Source of the DNA: Gammaproteobacteria bacterium MOLA455
GTDB lineage: Bacteria > Pseudomonadota > Gammaproteobacteria > Pseudomonadales > Porticoccaceae
Reading direction: 5' to 3'
Assembly (NCBI GenBank): GCA_000511875.1
Contig: AZIN01000001.1
Location: forward strand, 584,616-648,615
DNA: 64,000 bases
Every line of letters begins with the position of its first letter. Positions within the stretch are counted from its first letter, which is position 1. The notes under the pieces are model-generated. The model was not told the origin of the DNA. It searched no databases and saw nothing but the letters and a program-made list of their open reading frames with translations. Of the stretch, positions 27,640 through 37,284 are shown piece after piece. A program made the position numbers and the translations under genes.

Positions 27640-28062
27640 CTACTCAGTAGCCAAGCCTAAAGGTACCAGCGCAGTGACAATTCGATCAGCTGTTTCAATT
27701 AACAGTTGCTGCGCATAGGTCTCTGCAGCCACCGCTCCCCAGACAGGTCCAGGCCAGGCTGCATCAGTTTTAAATCTCACCACATGGTGCAGATGCAGTT
27801 GCGGGACCATATTGCCTATAGCGGCCACATTGATTTTATCCGCAGCAAAAAGCTTATTTAAGGTCTCGGCAACGAGACAGGACTCATCCAACAGCTGCCG
27901 TCTATCGGTCTCATTGAGCTGGTAGATCTCGCGTACATCTTCACGCTGAGGCACCAAAATACACCAGGGGTAATTGGCATCTTTGCTGAGCAACAATAAA
28001 CTCAGTGGAAAGGCTCCCAGCAACTGGGTATCCGCTTGTAGTCGATGATCTAATTGAAACAT
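27640..28062 (-). CDS. HIT-family (histidine triad) nucleotide-binding protein
   Basis: A 140-residue HIT-superfamily protein. The active-site motif reads [12 protein letters not shown], with the first His of the usual triad replaced by Gln, as in the proteobacterial diadenosine-tetraphosphate-hydrolase-like subgroup. The ending [10 protein letters not shown] is typical of that subgroup. It may hydrolyse dinucleoside polyphosphates or adenylates. It is convergent with the HU-like gene and divergent from proS. Confidence 0.82.
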   Translation of the reverse strand: MFQLDHRLQADTQLLGAFPLSLLLLSKDANYPWCILVPQREDVREIYQLNETDRRQLLDESCLVAETLNKLFAADKINVAAIGNMVPQLHLHHVVRFKTDAAWPGPVWGAVAAETYAQQLLIETADRIVTALVPLGLATE

Positions 28063-28164
28063 TTTATCCTCATCTCGGCTTATCTCTGTTTGCTCTCTGT
28101 ACGGCGACAGCTTAGCGCCGTAAAATGGCCGCTCAAATCATCCACCAGTAGTGTAAGAGAAACT

Positions 28165-29889
28165 ATGCGCGCCAGCCAATACCTGATTTCAACAAAAAAA
28201 GAATCTCCCGCCGATGCTGAAGTCATCAGCCATCAATTGATGCTGCGTGCCGGTATGATCCGCAAAGTTGCCTCTGGACTCTATACCTGGCTGCCTCTTG
28301 GTCTGCGCGTATTTCGCAAAGTTGAAGCCATTGTTCGTCAAGAGATGGACAGATCCGGTGCATTAGAAGTGATGATGCCCGTAGTACAACCCGCCGACCT
28401 CTGGGAAGAATCTGGACGCTGGGGACAGTTTGGCCCCGAATTACTGCGTATCAAGGACCGTCATGGTCGCGAGTTCTGCCTCGGGCCGACTCACGAAGAA
28501 GTGATCACCGACATTGTGCGCAATGAAATTCGCAGCTACAAACAGTTGCCGGCTAACTTCTATCAAATCCAAACCAAGTTTCGCGATGAGCGCCGTCCAC
28601 GATTTGGTGTTATGCGCACCAGAGAGTTTTGCATGAAGGATGCCTATTCCTTTCATACAGACAATGTGTCACTGCAAGAGACTTACGACCTGATGTACAA
28701 GACCTATTCAACGATCTTCGATCGCACCGGTCTGGTCTATCGCGCAGTGTTGGCCGACACCGGCAGCATCGGTGGCAGTGTCTCCCATGAATTTCATGTG
28801 TTGGCAGATTCCGGGGAAGACGCAATCGTCTTTTCCAGCGAGAGTGATTACGCCGCTAATATAGAGAAAGCTGACGCACTGGCACCCAGCGAAACAGCCC
28901 TGCCCGGCACAGAGGAAATGGCCGAATTGGCCACTCCGGGCGTGCACACGATTAAGCAGCTCTGCGAGTTTATCGACACTAGCGCTGAGAAAACGCTAAA
29001 GGCCCTAATTGTTAGCGCCGAAGATAAAGAGGGTAAAACTCAACTCTATGGTCTGATGATCCGTGGTGATCATGAGCTCAATGAAGTCAAAGCTCAGCGC
29101 GCCTTGGGTCTCGAAACCGAAGTCACCTTCGCCAGCGAAGAACAGATTAAAAGCACGCTGAACTGCTCACCGGGATCCATTGGCCCGGTTAATCTCAATC
29201 TGCCCACAGTGGTGGATCACTGGGCCGCACAGCTCAGCGACTTTGTCTGTGGCGCCAATCGCGACGGCTATCACCTCACCGGCGTGAACTGGGAGCGCGA
29301 CTGCGGCGAATTTACCGTAGCCGATATTCGCAATGTCATCGCTGGCGATCCAAGCCCAGACGGAAAAGGCGTATTGGAAATTAAGCGCGGTATTGAAGTG
29401 GGCCACATCTTCCAACTCGGCACCAAGTACAGCGAAGCCATGAAAGCCACAGTGCTCGATGAGAACGGTAAAGACCGCGCCATGTCCATGGGCTGCTATG
29501 GTATAGGAGTGAGTCGCATTGTTGCCGCCGCTATAGAACAGAACCACGATGACAACGGCATTATCTGGCCAGAGTCCATCGCACCGTTCCAAATCGCTAT
29601 AGTGCCGATCAATATGCACAAGTCTGAGCTGGTTTCTGAAACCTGTTTGACGCTCTACAACAAATTAGTAAACGCTGGTTATGAAGTGCTATTTATGGAC
29701 GAGCCCAAAGCCCGTCTCGGTGGCATGTTAGCGGATATCGAACTGATTGGTATTCCCCACCGAATCGTTATTGGCGATCGTGGTTTGGCCGAAGGAAATG
29801 TCGAATACCGCAACCGCAGGGAACCAGAAAATCAACATATAGCTATGGATAAGCTGGATGATTTCATTGCCGAGAAAATTACAAAGTAA
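28165..29889 (+). CDS. proS: Prolyl-tRNA synthetase
   Basis: A 574-residue class II synthetase of the bacterial type that contains an editing (INS) domain (about residues 225-400) between motifs 2 and 3. The N-terminus [20 protein letters not shown], the motif-2 region [20 protein letters not shown] and the C-terminal anticodon-binding domain are complete. The start at 28165 matches the family; a frame reaching upstream to 28054 is not supported. Confidence 0.96.
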   Translation: MRASQYLISTKKESPADAEVISHQLMLRAGMIRKVASGLYTWLPLGLRVFRKVEAIVRQEMDRSGALEVMMPVVQPADLWEESGRWGQFGPELLRIKDRHGREFCLGPTHEEVITDIVRNEIRSYKQLPANFYQIQTKFRDERRPRFGVMRTREFCMKDAYSFHTDNVSLQETYDLMYKTYSTIFDRTGLVYRAVLADTGSIGGSVSHEFHVLADSGEDAIVFSSESDYAANIEKADALAPSETALPGTEEMAELATPGVHTIKQLCEFIDTSAEKTLKALIVSAEDKEGKTQLYGLMIRGDHELNEVKAQRALGLETEVTFASEEQIKSTLNCSPGSIGPVNLNLPTVVDHWAAQLSDFVCGANRDGYHLTGVNWERDCGEFTVADIRNVIAGDPSPDGKGVLEIKRGIEVGHIFQLGTKYSEAMKATVLDENGKDRAMSMGCYGIGVSRIVAAAIEQNHDDNGIIWPESIAPFQIAIVPINMHKSELVSETCLTLYNKLVNAGYEVLFMDEPKARLGGMLADIELIGIPHRIVIGDRGLAEGNVEYRNRREPENQHIAMDKLDDFIAEKITK

Positions 29890-30463
29890 ATATTTATTGT
29901 GGCCACAGTGGATTGCTGTGGCCACGATTCTGCTGTCTATTTCAACCGCCGCAGTATCTCTCGAGAAACCCTCTGTAGACCCAGCACTTTTGTCCCTGCT
30001 TAAACAGGCCGCCGCCGAAGCCGACAGCTTTGACGATCAGTACGACGCCCAAGTGTGGCTGGTGGAAAAAGAGCCGGCACTGGCTCGATTAGTTAAAGAC
30101 CCTGCCCAGCGCATCTTCCTGCTAAGGCTCATTCATAGCGAAGCCACCCGTGCGGGACTGTCTCCTGAAATTGTTCTGGCATTAATTGAAGTGGAAAGTC
30201 ACTTTGACAGCTATGCGGTCTCCTCCGCCGGGGCCCAGGGCATGATGCAAATAATGCCCTTCTGGAAACACGAGATCGGACGTCCAGAAGACAACCTGAT
30301 CAATATACAAACCAACTTGCGCTACGGCTGTACCATCCTCAAATACTATCTCGACCGAGAAAAGGGTAAATTGGCAGACGCCCTAGCCCGCTATAATGGT
30401 AGCCATGGACAATACTGGTATTCAGAGCGGGTCCTCGATAGCTGGGCAAAACACTGGCGCTAG
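29858..30463 (+). CDS. Lytic transglycosylase (SLT family)
   Basis: A 201-residue exported enzyme. The signal/anchor helix is at about residues 14-36 and the SLT lysozyme-like domain at about 85-201. The catalytic glutamate lies in [16 protein letters not shown], followed by the substrate motifs [10 protein letters not shown] and LARYNGS. It cuts peptidoglycan to 1,6-anhydromuropeptides. Its ATG lies inside the end of proS (32-base overlap), so the two genes are probably cotranscribed. Confidence 0.86.
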   Translation: MISLPRKLQSKYLLWPQWIAVATILLSISTAAVSLEKPSVDPALLSLLKQAAAEADSFDDQYDAQVWLVEKEPALARLVKDPAQRIFLLRLIHSEATRAGLSPEIVLALIEVESHFDSYAVSSAGAQGMMQIMPFWKHEIGRPEDNLINIQTNLRYGCTILKYYLDREKGKLADALARYNGSHGQYWYSERVLDSWAKHWR

Positions 30464-30565
30464 CCTATGATCACCTCTAACGACATCACTAACACCTCTG
30501 GTTTACAGCCAATGAGTTCATCCAGAAGGGTTGGTAGACTCGCCCAATATTAGTTGGAATTGCCT

Positions 30566-31393
30566 ATGAAAGAGCCCAATAACAGCGTCGAGCAGTCTCT
30601 TACCGAACAGGCGCTGTCACCACAGCAGCTACGCAAAAAGATTCGCAGCGGCGAGCACAGCGGTAATACCTCCGGGCATTGCAATGGCTATGTGCAGTGC
30701 AATTTGGTTATTCTGCCTGCTGATTCAGCAGCGGATTTTCTGCAATTCTGTAACAACAACCCCAAACCCTGTCCCCTAATAGCCACATCAGAGCCAGGCG
30801 TATTTAGCCTGCCGACACTGGGTGAAGACATTGATATCCGCACTGATATACCCAGCTATAAAATCTTCGAGCATGGTCTTGTGGTCAGTGAAGTCAGCAA
30901 CATCTCGGCACTCTGGCGAGATGATCTAGTCGCCTTTTTACTCGGCTGCTCCTTTTCATTTGAAGAAGCATTGATTGCCGACGGCCTCGACGTGCGCAAT
31001 GTCAGCGAAGCAGTCAATGTCCCTATGTACAGAACCAATATAGACTGCACCCCCGCCGGTCCTTTTGCCGGTGAGATGGTTGTTAGCATGCGGCCATTTG
31101 TCCCAGAAGACGCACTGCGCGCTGCGGAAATTTGTAAACGCTATCCCTCGGTGCATGGCGAGCCAATCCATTATGCCAACCCAGAACATATAGGCATTGC
31201 TGACATTAACCATCCAGATTTTGGCGATGCGGTAACGATTAAAGACGGCGAGATGCCGCTATTTTGGGCCTGCGGTGTGACACCGCAGGTTGCTTTGGAG
31301 GCAGCGAAGTTGCCCTTTTGTATAACCCATAGTCCTGGTTGTATGCTGGTGACCGATTTGAAGAATAGCGATCTTGCAGTGGAGGTTGAATAG
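30566..31393 (+). CDS. DUF1445/YcsI-family protein (putative D-glutamate cyclase-like)
   Basis: A 275-residue cytoplasmic protein of the DUF1445 (YcsI) family. Its hallmarks are [35 protein letters not shown] and [15 protein letters not shown]. In Bacillus YcsI sits with the kip/pxp genes. In the human enzyme DGLUCY, DUF1445 is the N-terminal half and DUF4392 the C-terminal half; the whole enzyme converts D-glutamate to 5-oxo-D-proline. Family members are often labelled putative hydro-lyase. Start at the ATG; an upstream TTG is in frame. A 450-base gap with a MITE-like element separates it from pxpA. Confidence 0.85.
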   Translation: MKEPNNSVEQSLTEQALSPQQLRKKIRSGEHSGNTSGHCNGYVQCNLVILPADSAADFLQFCNNNPKPCPLIATSEPGVFSLPTLGEDIDIRTDIPSYKIFEHGLVVSEVSNISALWRDDLVAFLLGCSFSFEEALIADGLDVRNVSEAVNVPMYRTNIDCTPAGPFAGEMVVSMRPFVPEDALRAAEICKRYPSVHGEPIHYANPEHIGIADINHPDFGDAVTIKDGEMPLFWACGVTPQVALEAAKLPFCITHSPGCMLVTDLKNSDLAVEVE

Positions 31394-31844
31394 CTTTTTG
31401 AATTGGAGTGTCTGGTGAACTGGGGGCGATGTTAAAGACAGGCTGGTAGTGAGAGTTTTGAGATCTCTCACATTCGCTTGAGATGACAGAGTTTATCTAT
31501 TTTGCCGACGCTACTTTTTTGTCCTCCCGACAGAGCGCAGCGACGAGGGATCTGCTTAGAGGATGGCACCAGTAACTCAAAAGAAGTATTGAATTGCCTT
31601 CAGCATCAATTAGGCTGTGCTTTTGACTTGATTTGTTACCGCAAAGCGCGAGGACCTGTTTGAGCGATAGCGAGTTCCGCAGCGTAGGTAACAAATCAAA
31701 ACATGCAGTCGATGCTGAAGGCAATTTAATACTTCGCCGCATCGAACTGTTTTAGAGAGCGCTATCTACTGCAAAGCTATCGAATAAAGAGCGATCCAAT
31801 ACAAAGCAACCCGACAACAAACCAGCAGCATTTAGGAACCCAAC
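31394..31844. other. Intergenic region with REP-like motif inside the 5-oxoprolinase cluster
   Basis: About 450 bases without a gene. It holds the 153 bp palindromic element listed separately, an upstream GAGCGCAGCGACGAGGGATCT string (31534) like the REP-type motif near 8824, and TCGCTTGAGATGACAG (31475), which recurs near 42866. The promoter for pxpABC must lie here if DUF1445 transcription ends. Confidence 0.55.
31583..31735. mobile_element. MITE-like 153 bp palindromic element
   Basis: Outer arms of 25 bp (31583-31607 and 31711-31735) match as an inverted repeat at 24 of 25 positions. Inner 13 bp arms TTGATTTGTTACC/GGTAACAAATCAA (31628-31640, 31687-31699) are perfect. The centre (31641-31686) contains GAGGACCTGTTTGAGCGATA. 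There is no coding capacity. The structure is that of a non-autonomous, hairpin-forming insertion; no matching transposase is in the window, and target-site duplications are not obvious. Confidence 0.6.
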
Positions 31845-32579
31845 ATGGCACTACTATTAAATTGCGATCTCGGCGAAAGCTTCGGCGCCTGGACCATGGG
31901 CCTCGACGACCAAGTCATGCCCCATATAGATCAAGCTAATATCGCCTGCGGTTTTCACGCCGGCGATCCAGTGGTCATCAAAAAGACCCTGCTCTCTGCC
32001 AAACGCAACAATGTCATTGTCGGTGCGCATCCCAGCTACCCAGACCTCGCTGGTTTTGGCCGTCGTTCAATGAACCTGCCAGCCATCGAAATCATCGCCA
32101 TAGTTCAATACCAAATCGCCGCCCTCACCGGCATGGCGCAAAATCTCGGTGTCCCCGTGACCTACGTCAAACCCCACGGCGCCCTCTACAACGACATGAT
32201 GGTCAACGGTCATATTCGCAGCGCCATCATGGAAGCCATCGCCGAAACACACCTACCCCTCGCCTTTATGCTTCAGGCGACACCAGATGCCGAAACACAC
32301 CGCGAAGAAGCCAAGATGTTTGGCCTCGAGGTTATCTTCGAAGCCTTTGCCGACCGCTGTTACGACGACAACGGCGCCCTCCTCTCAAGAGCCAAAGAAG
32401 GTGCAGTACACAGCCGTGAAAAAATGCTCGCACAGGTCGAGCAACTGAAAACCGAAGGCTGCGTCACCAGCGTCAGTGGTCACCGCCTTGAACTGCAAGC
32501 TGACTCCCTATGTGTGCATGGCGACAACTCAGAAGGCGTCAAAGCCATCCAAGAAATTCGTCAGCTCATTAATTCGTAA
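31845..32579 (+). CDS. pxpA: 5-oxoprolinase subunit A (LamB/YcsF family)
   Basis: A 244-residue TIM-barrel-like protein with the family motifs NCDLGESFGAW, ANIACGFHAGDP, YVKPHGALYN and CVHGDN. With PxpB and PxpC it forms the ATP-dependent prokaryotic 5-oxoprolinase, which opens 5-oxoproline to glutamate. Full length. Its stop overlaps the pxpB start by one base (TAATG). Confidence 0.93.
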   Translation: MALLLNCDLGESFGAWTMGLDDQVMPHIDQANIACGFHAGDPVVIKKTLLSAKRNNVIVGAHPSYPDLAGFGRRSMNLPAIEIIAIVQYQIAALTGMAQNLGVPVTYVKPHGALYNDMMVNGHIRSAIMEAIAETHLPLAFMLQATPDAETHREEAKMFGLEVIFEAFADRCYDDNGALLSRAKEGAVHSREKMLAQVEQLKTEGCVTSVSGHRLELQADSLCVHGDNSEGVKAIQEIRQLINS

Positions 32580-33283
32580 TGCCTAGTCTGAAAAACATCT
32601 CCATCGCGGGAGAGAATTCTCTGATTGTCAATTTTGGCGATGCGCGCACTCAAATTATTAGCCAGTCAATCGCCGCAGAGGTAGCCGCTACCGCCGCACA
32701 ACTGCGCACCAGTCTCGGCGCGCAGCTGATCGACCTTGTGCCCTCCTACGCTTCCCTGCTAGTGATTTACGATCCCTTTAAAACCGATCATCATGCAGTG
32801 CGCGCCGCTATTCGCCGTGCATTGGCTGACCCCATAGATACAGATATCAGCCAATCCGGAGCATTGGTCACACTGCCGGTTTACTACAGCACTGAGTCAG
32901 GACCTGACCTAAAAGCACTGGCCGACAACGCCGGCCTCTCTATTGAAGCAGTCATCAATATTCACCAGCAATCGGAATACAGCGTCTATGCCATCGGCTT
33001 TGCCCCAGGCTTTGCCTACCTCGGCGAACTTGACCCCCGTATAGCTGCACCGCGACTCGCCACCCCGCGACAAAAAGTCCCTAGAGGTGCAGTTGCAATC
33101 GCCGACCGCCAGACAGCTGTCTATCCGGCAGAGTCGCCAGGCGGCTGGAATCTGATTGGCCTCTGCCCAGAGTTAATGTTCGACCCCAGTGCTGAGCCGA
33201 GCATGCCAGTTCAAGTCGGCGATCGGGTGCGCTTCAACGCCATAGACAGGGAAACCTATCTGGGTATGGGCGGCCTCTTATGA
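32579..33283 (+). CDS. pxpB: 5-oxoprolinase subunit B (KipI-like)
   Basis: A 234-residue protein of the carboxyltransferase C/D domain family. Typical motif: AIGFAPGFAYLGELDPRIA, then PRQKVPRGAVAIADRQTAVY and SPGGWNLIG. In Bacillus the homologue KipI also inhibits the sporulation kinase KinA; here, in a gammaproteobacterium, the metabolic role is expected. ATG overlaps pxpA; its stop overlaps pxpC by four bases. Confidence 0.93.
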   Translation: MPSLKNISIAGENSLIVNFGDARTQIISQSIAAEVAATAAQLRTSLGAQLIDLVPSYASLLVIYDPFKTDHHAVRAAIRRALADPIDTDISQSGALVTLPVYYSTESGPDLKALADNAGLSIEAVINIHQQSEYSVYAIGFAPGFAYLGELDPRIAAPRLATPRQKVPRGAVAIADRQTAVYPAESPGGWNLIGLCPELMFDPSAEPSMPVQVGDRVRFNAIDRETYLGMGGLL

Positions 33284-34245
33284 CAACTAACAGCGGATTT
33301 AAGGTGATTAAGCCAGGTATATTTAGCCTGATTGAAGACGCAGGACGCTTTGGCCAGCACGGTATTGGCCTCACCACTGGCGGCCCCTTGGATAGAGAAG
33401 CCTTTCGCTGGGCTAATCGTCTCTGCGGCGATCAGCAAACCGCTGCCGCTATCGAAATCACCGTCGGCGGTTTGGTTTTAGAATCGACGGTCAATACCAC
33501 TATTGCCGTCACTGGCGCGACTATTCCATTGAGTATCAACAGACAATCCCGAGCGCTATGGCAGAGCCACCAAGTGAAAGTCGGCGATCGCATCGAACTG
33601 GGATTTGCCTCATCAGGCAGTCGTGGCTACCTAGCCGTCGCCGGTGGATTCACCATTAATCCTATTTTCAATAGTGCCGCCACAGTGCCCAGAGAAGCCT
33701 TAGGCGGGTTACATCGCGATGGCACGGCACTGCAAGCCGGAGACTTTATACCCTGTTCACAGAGCCACTCCGCAGCGCAGCAGCGCGTCCCCGATAGCCA
33801 CCGTCCAGACTACAGCAGCAACAGTGCAGTCTTGCGAGTGGTGCTGGGTTACCAGCAACAGGCTTTTAGCAATACTAGTAAACAGCTATTTTTCAGCTCT
33901 GACTATAAGGTCACCGAGAGCAGCGACCGCATGGGTTTCAGACTCAAAGGTCCAGGGATTAAATCGACTCTCGACGGCATTCTCTCTGAAGGCATTTGCC
34001 TTGGTGCTATTCAAGTCCCTGCAGACGGTCAACCCATAGTGCTGCTCAATGATCGTCAAACCATCGGCGGCTACCCCAAACTAGGGTCAGTGCTGTCCCT
34101 CGATATTGGCAAGCTCGCACAACTCTTGCCCGGCGCTGTTCTGCGCTTTGAAGCGATCAGCATAGAGCAGGCGCACAATCTATTACTGCTCGATCAACAG
34201 CGCTTTGCCGACACAGTTCTGGAGCAAGTTGGGCTCGATGAATAA
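33280..34245 (+). CDS. pxpC: 5-oxoprolinase subunit C (biotin-dependent carboxyltransferase-like)
   Basis: A 321-residue CT_A/B-family protein (KipA homologue), partner of PxpB. Motifs include TTGGPLDREAFRWANRLCGD near the start, and later SSDRMGFRLKGP and LLNDRQTIGGYPKLG. Despite the domain name no biotin is used. It ends eight bases inside the start of the DUF4392 gene, so the operon continues. Confidence 0.92.
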   Translation: MTTNSGFKVIKPGIFSLIEDAGRFGQHGIGLTTGGPLDREAFRWANRLCGDQQTAAAIEITVGGLVLESTVNTTIAVTGATIPLSINRQSRALWQSHQVKVGDRIELGFASSGSRGYLAVAGGFTINPIFNSAATVPREALGGLHRDGTALQAGDFIPCSQSHSAAQQRVPDSHRPDYSSNSAVLRVVLGYQQQAFSNTSKQLFFSSDYKVTESSDRMGFRLKGPGIKSTLDGILSEGICLGAIQVPADGQPIVLLNDRQTIGGYPKLGSVLSLDIGKLAQLLPGAVLRFEAISIEQAHNLLLLDQQRFADTVLEQVGLDE

Positions 34246-35074
34246 TCTACTCCTCAGCACCCATATCGAAAACCTTTTAGTGGCGCGCAATCCCCGGGGC
34301 ATGCAAACACTGCAAGCAGCTCTGGTACCCGGTTACTATTTGCGCGCCGCCCAACTGCTGTTAAGTGCTAAAGGGACAGTATTAATCGGCACCGGCTTTC
34401 CCGTTGCGGGCACTTATGAAACCGATGGGCCAGTTGGGGCTATCGCTCTTTATAACGTTTTAGAAACCCTAGGCACCACACCAGTGCTTGTCTGTGGCGC
34501 ACCATTGGCTGATGCTATCTCCAGTGACTTTCGGGTGCACAAAATTAGCGTCGGCGAACCCGCTGTCAGTAAGGTTGAAGCCGAAAATGCCCTGCACCAT
34601 TATCAGCCCTCTCTGGTGATATCTATTGAACGTCCGGGCATGGCCGCAGATGGCAGGTACTACAATATGCGCGGCGAAGATATAAGTTCTGCCTGCGCCA
34701 GCTTCGACTACTTTTTAAGCACCGCCAGTTGTCCCACTATCGGCATTGGCGACGGAGGCAATGAAATCGGTATGGGCAATGTTGCCAGGACTCTTGAACA
34801 GCTCAATATTATCCCCTCAGTCACCTGCTGCGACGAACTGGTTATTGCCGATGTATCCAACTGGGCAGCCCATGGTTTGATCGCTATGCTGTCAGCATTA
34901 AAACAGCAAGATATGCTACTGGGCTGGGATAATTTGGCTACACTGCAATATCTTTCGGCGCGTGGCAGTGTCGATGGCGTGAGTAGAAAAAACAGCCTAA
35001 CCGAGGACAGTTTACGCTCTGATATTAGCGAGAAACTGATTAGAGAGCTGAGAAAACTAGGTGGATTTTGCTGA
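34238..35074 (+). CDS. DUF4392 protein, D-glutamate cyclase catalytic-domain homologue
   Basis: A 278-residue cytoplasmic protein of the DUF4392 (glutamate cyclase) family. Motifs: GTGFPVAGTYETDGPVGAIAL near residues 50-70, SIERPGMAADGRYYNMRGEDI and GIGDGGNEIGMGN. This family is the C-terminal half of human DGLUCY. A role in making 5-oxoproline from D-glutamate fits the neighbouring 5-oxoprolinase genes. The ATG at 34238 overlaps the pxpC stop. A TTG at 34205 would enlarge the overlap and is less likely. Confidence 0.88.
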   Translation: MNNLLLSTHIENLLVARNPRGMQTLQAALVPGYYLRAAQLLLSAKGTVLIGTGFPVAGTYETDGPVGAIALYNVLETLGTTPVLVCGAPLADAISSDFRVHKISVGEPAVSKVEAENALHHYQPSLVISIERPGMAADGRYYNMRGEDISSACASFDYFLSTASCPTIGIGDGGNEIGMGNVARTLEQLNIIPSVTCCDELVIADVSNWAAHGLIAMLSALKQQDMLLGWDNLATLQYLSARGSVDGVSRKNSLTEDSLRSDISEKLIRELRKLGGFC

Positions 35075-35210
35075 TCACAGGTTATTTTCTCGCCAAGCTT
35101 AGAATCAGCCCGACAAAACACCGTTTTAGCAGAAAATAAGATCTTTATACCAATCAATTTGCTTTGCGTGCAATCCGCCTCGCTGATACCATTTTTAAAC
35201 CACCAGTAGG

Positions 35211-35226
35211 TTAGTAAAAGTACTAA
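35211..35226. promoter_or_regulatory. Small palindrome upstream of the D-amino-acid aminotransferase gene
   Basis: The arms TTAGTA/TACTAA with a 4-base spacer, within GGTTAGTAAAAGTACTAAACC, lie about 55 bases before the start codon. It could be an operator. No regulator can be assigned. Confidence 0.3.
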
Positions 35227-35278
35227 ACCAAAGCCTTACAATAAGCACTAAATTGCCCCAGCCCAACAAGGTATCAAT

Positions 35279-36136
35279 ATGAGTATTGCGTTTTTAGATG
35301 GCGAATATATGCCCATAGAACAGGCCAAAATATCGCCAATGGATCGCGGTTTTTTGTTCGGTGACGGCATCTATGAAGTGGTGCCCTCCTATGCTGGGAA
35401 AATGGTCGGCTTTGCTCCTCATATAGCGCGCATGCAAGAGGGTCTCGAGGCGATCGGCATTCAGCTGGACTGGTCAGTAGACGACTGGGCTGAACTCTGT
35501 AATCGCTTGATCGCGGAAAATGCTGCCGGCAATTTAGGTATCTATCTGCATGTAAGCCGTGGCACCGACACAAAACGCTTTCACGCTTTTCCAGAAAATG
35601 TAGCGCCGACTGTGTTCGCCTATACTTTTGAAATAGCCCCCGCACCCATAGCGGACAAGCGCACTGTTAAAGCCAAGAAAGTCTCCACCACTCGCGACCT
35701 TCGCTGGGAGCGCTGCCAGATAAAATCCACTGCGCTACTCGGCAATGTGCTGCATTTCCAGCATGGCTACGCCCAAGGCAGTGACGAGACGCTGCTGTTT
35801 AATGCAGACAATCAGCTCACCGAAGCAAGTGCCTGTAATGTCTTTGTTGTTAAAAATGGCACCGTGATAACGCCACCTTTGGACAATCAAAAACTCCCTG
35901 GAATCACCCGCCAGATTATTCTCGATGTACTGCGCAACGATGGCCAGATTGCTGTAGAAGAGCGCATAGTCACCATGGATGAGGTAGCCAATGCAGACGA
36001 AGTCTGGATTACTAGCTCCTCAAAGGAAATCGCCCCGATTACTGAGATCGACGGCAAGCCAGTTGGCGACGGCACCATTGGCGACATCTGGCTGGCGGCT
36101 CAGACGCTCTATTCCGCCGCAAAATTTGATTACTAG
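35279..36136 (+). CDS. dat: D-amino acid aminotransferase (class IV)
   Basis: A 285-residue PLP enzyme of the fold-type IV family. It matches Bacillus-type D-alanine aminotransferase in the N-terminus (SPMDRGFLFGDGIYEVVPSY), the PLP lysine region (RCQIKSTALLGNVL, Lys about 146) and the C-terminus (WITSSSKEIAPITEIDG). It interconverts D-alanine + 2-oxoglutarate and pyruvate + D-glutamate. Because it supplies D-glutamate, it links the neighbouring cyclase/5-oxoprolinase genes to D-alanine use. It starts about 200 bases after the DUF4392 gene. Confidence 0.85.
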   Translation: MSIAFLDGEYMPIEQAKISPMDRGFLFGDGIYEVVPSYAGKMVGFAPHIARMQEGLEAIGIQLDWSVDDWAELCNRLIAENAAGNLGIYLHVSRGTDTKRFHAFPENVAPTVFAYTFEIAPAPIADKRTVKAKKVSTTRDLRWERCQIKSTALLGNVLHFQHGYAQGSDETLLFNADNQLTEASACNVFVVKNGTVITPPLDNQKLPGITRQIILDVLRNDGQIAVEERIVTMDEVANADEVWITSSSKEIAPITEIDGKPVGDGTIGDIWLAAQTLYSAAKFDY

Positions 36137-36178
36137 CGTTGACTAGCAGATTTGATTATTTGACTAATAGGTAACAGC

Positions 36179-37255
36179 ATGTCCAGACCCACCAGAGCGG
36201 TTATCGACCTTCAGGCACTGCGCCACAACTATCAGTTGGCGCAATCATTGGCACCGGAGTCAAAGACTATCCCCATGGTCAAGGCCAATGCCTACGGCCA
36301 TGGCGCAGTGAAAGTCTCCCGGGTTCTTGAAGATATTGCCCCAGCCTTTGGCGTTGCCTGCATTGAAGAAGCACTGGAACTGCGCGATGCAGGAATTAAA
36401 CAACCCATGCTGCTATTGGAAGGCGCCTTTGAAGCCTCAGAGCTCAAGCTGGCAGCCACTAAAGGCTTCTGGGTGATGGTTGAAAATCATCAGCAAAAAG
36501 AAGCGGTCATTAATGCAGACCTGCCTGCACCCCTAACTGTTTGGCTCGGCGTCGACACCGGCATGCACCGCCTGGGATTTCAGCCTGACGAAATCAATCA
36601 GGTGTATCAAACCCTCAGCAGCAGCCGCAATGTTAGCCAGCCCATCGTCGTTACCTCGCACTTTGCCTGTGCCGATGATTTGCACAGTGATGCGACCGCC
36701 AAGCAAATCGCTACCTTTAAAGCCTGCGCGCCAGTAACTGCACTGCAGAGCCTAGCCAACTCAGCGGCCATTTTGGCCTGGCCCAAAGCTCGGCGGGAAT
36801 GGCAGCGCCCGGGTTATATGCTCTATGGCAACTCACCCTTTGCTGGACCCCAAGAGAATGCCGATAAACTGCAGCCGGTAATGGCATTTGAATCTGCAGT
36901 GATTTCCCTGCGCAGTATTGCTGCTGGTGAGTCCGTGGGCTACACAGCAAACTGGACTGCCGAGCGAGACTCAACTATCGCCACCATTACCGTTGGCTAT
37001 GGCGACGGCTATCCGCGCAATGCCAGCAATGGCACGCCAGTGCTGATAAATGGTGTTCGCTACCCGCTCGTGGGTCGTGTCTCTATGGATATGATTACAG
37101 TCGACGTTACAGAGTTAAGCGACGTTGCCATTGGTGACAAGGCCGTACTCTGGGGCCCAGAGTTGCCGGTCAATGAAGTGGCCAGCTACTGCGGCACCAT
37201 CGGCTATGAACTGCTCACCCGTATACCAGCGCGAGTACCTCGGATTTATTTATAA
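36179..37255 (+). CDS. Alanine racemase
   Basis: A 358-residue fold-type III PLP enzyme that interconverts L- and D-alanine. The PLP lysine is Lys 35 in MVKANAYGHG, the catalytic tyrosine region is SVGYTANW, and the C-terminal beta domain is complete (VGRVSMDMITVDV). It could be the biosynthetic (Alr) or catabolic (DadX) form; position next to the aminotransferase favours a catabolic role. About 40 bases separate it from dat, so cotranscription is likely. Confidence 0.92.
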   Translation: MSRPTRAVIDLQALRHNYQLAQSLAPESKTIPMVKANAYGHGAVKVSRVLEDIAPAFGVACIEEALELRDAGIKQPMLLLEGAFEASELKLAATKGFWVMVENHQQKEAVINADLPAPLTVWLGVDTGMHRLGFQPDEINQVYQTLSSSRNVSQPIVVTSHFACADDLHSDATAKQIATFKACAPVTALQSLANSAAILAWPKARREWQRPGYMLYGNSPFAGPQENADKLQPVMAFESAVISLRSIAAGESVGYTANWTAERDSTIATITVGYGDGYPRNASNGTPVLINGVRYPLVGRVSMDMITVDVTELSDVAIGDKAVLWGPELPVNEVASYCGTIGYELLTRIPARVPRIYL

Positions 37256-37284
37256 ACTAGGCTATGCATAAAAATAGATCGGCC

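Noticed and set aside
32579-33283. KipI as a sporulation kinase inhibitor
   Set aside because: Sporulation kinases do not occur in gammaproteobacteria; the pxpABC context supports 5-oxoprolinase.
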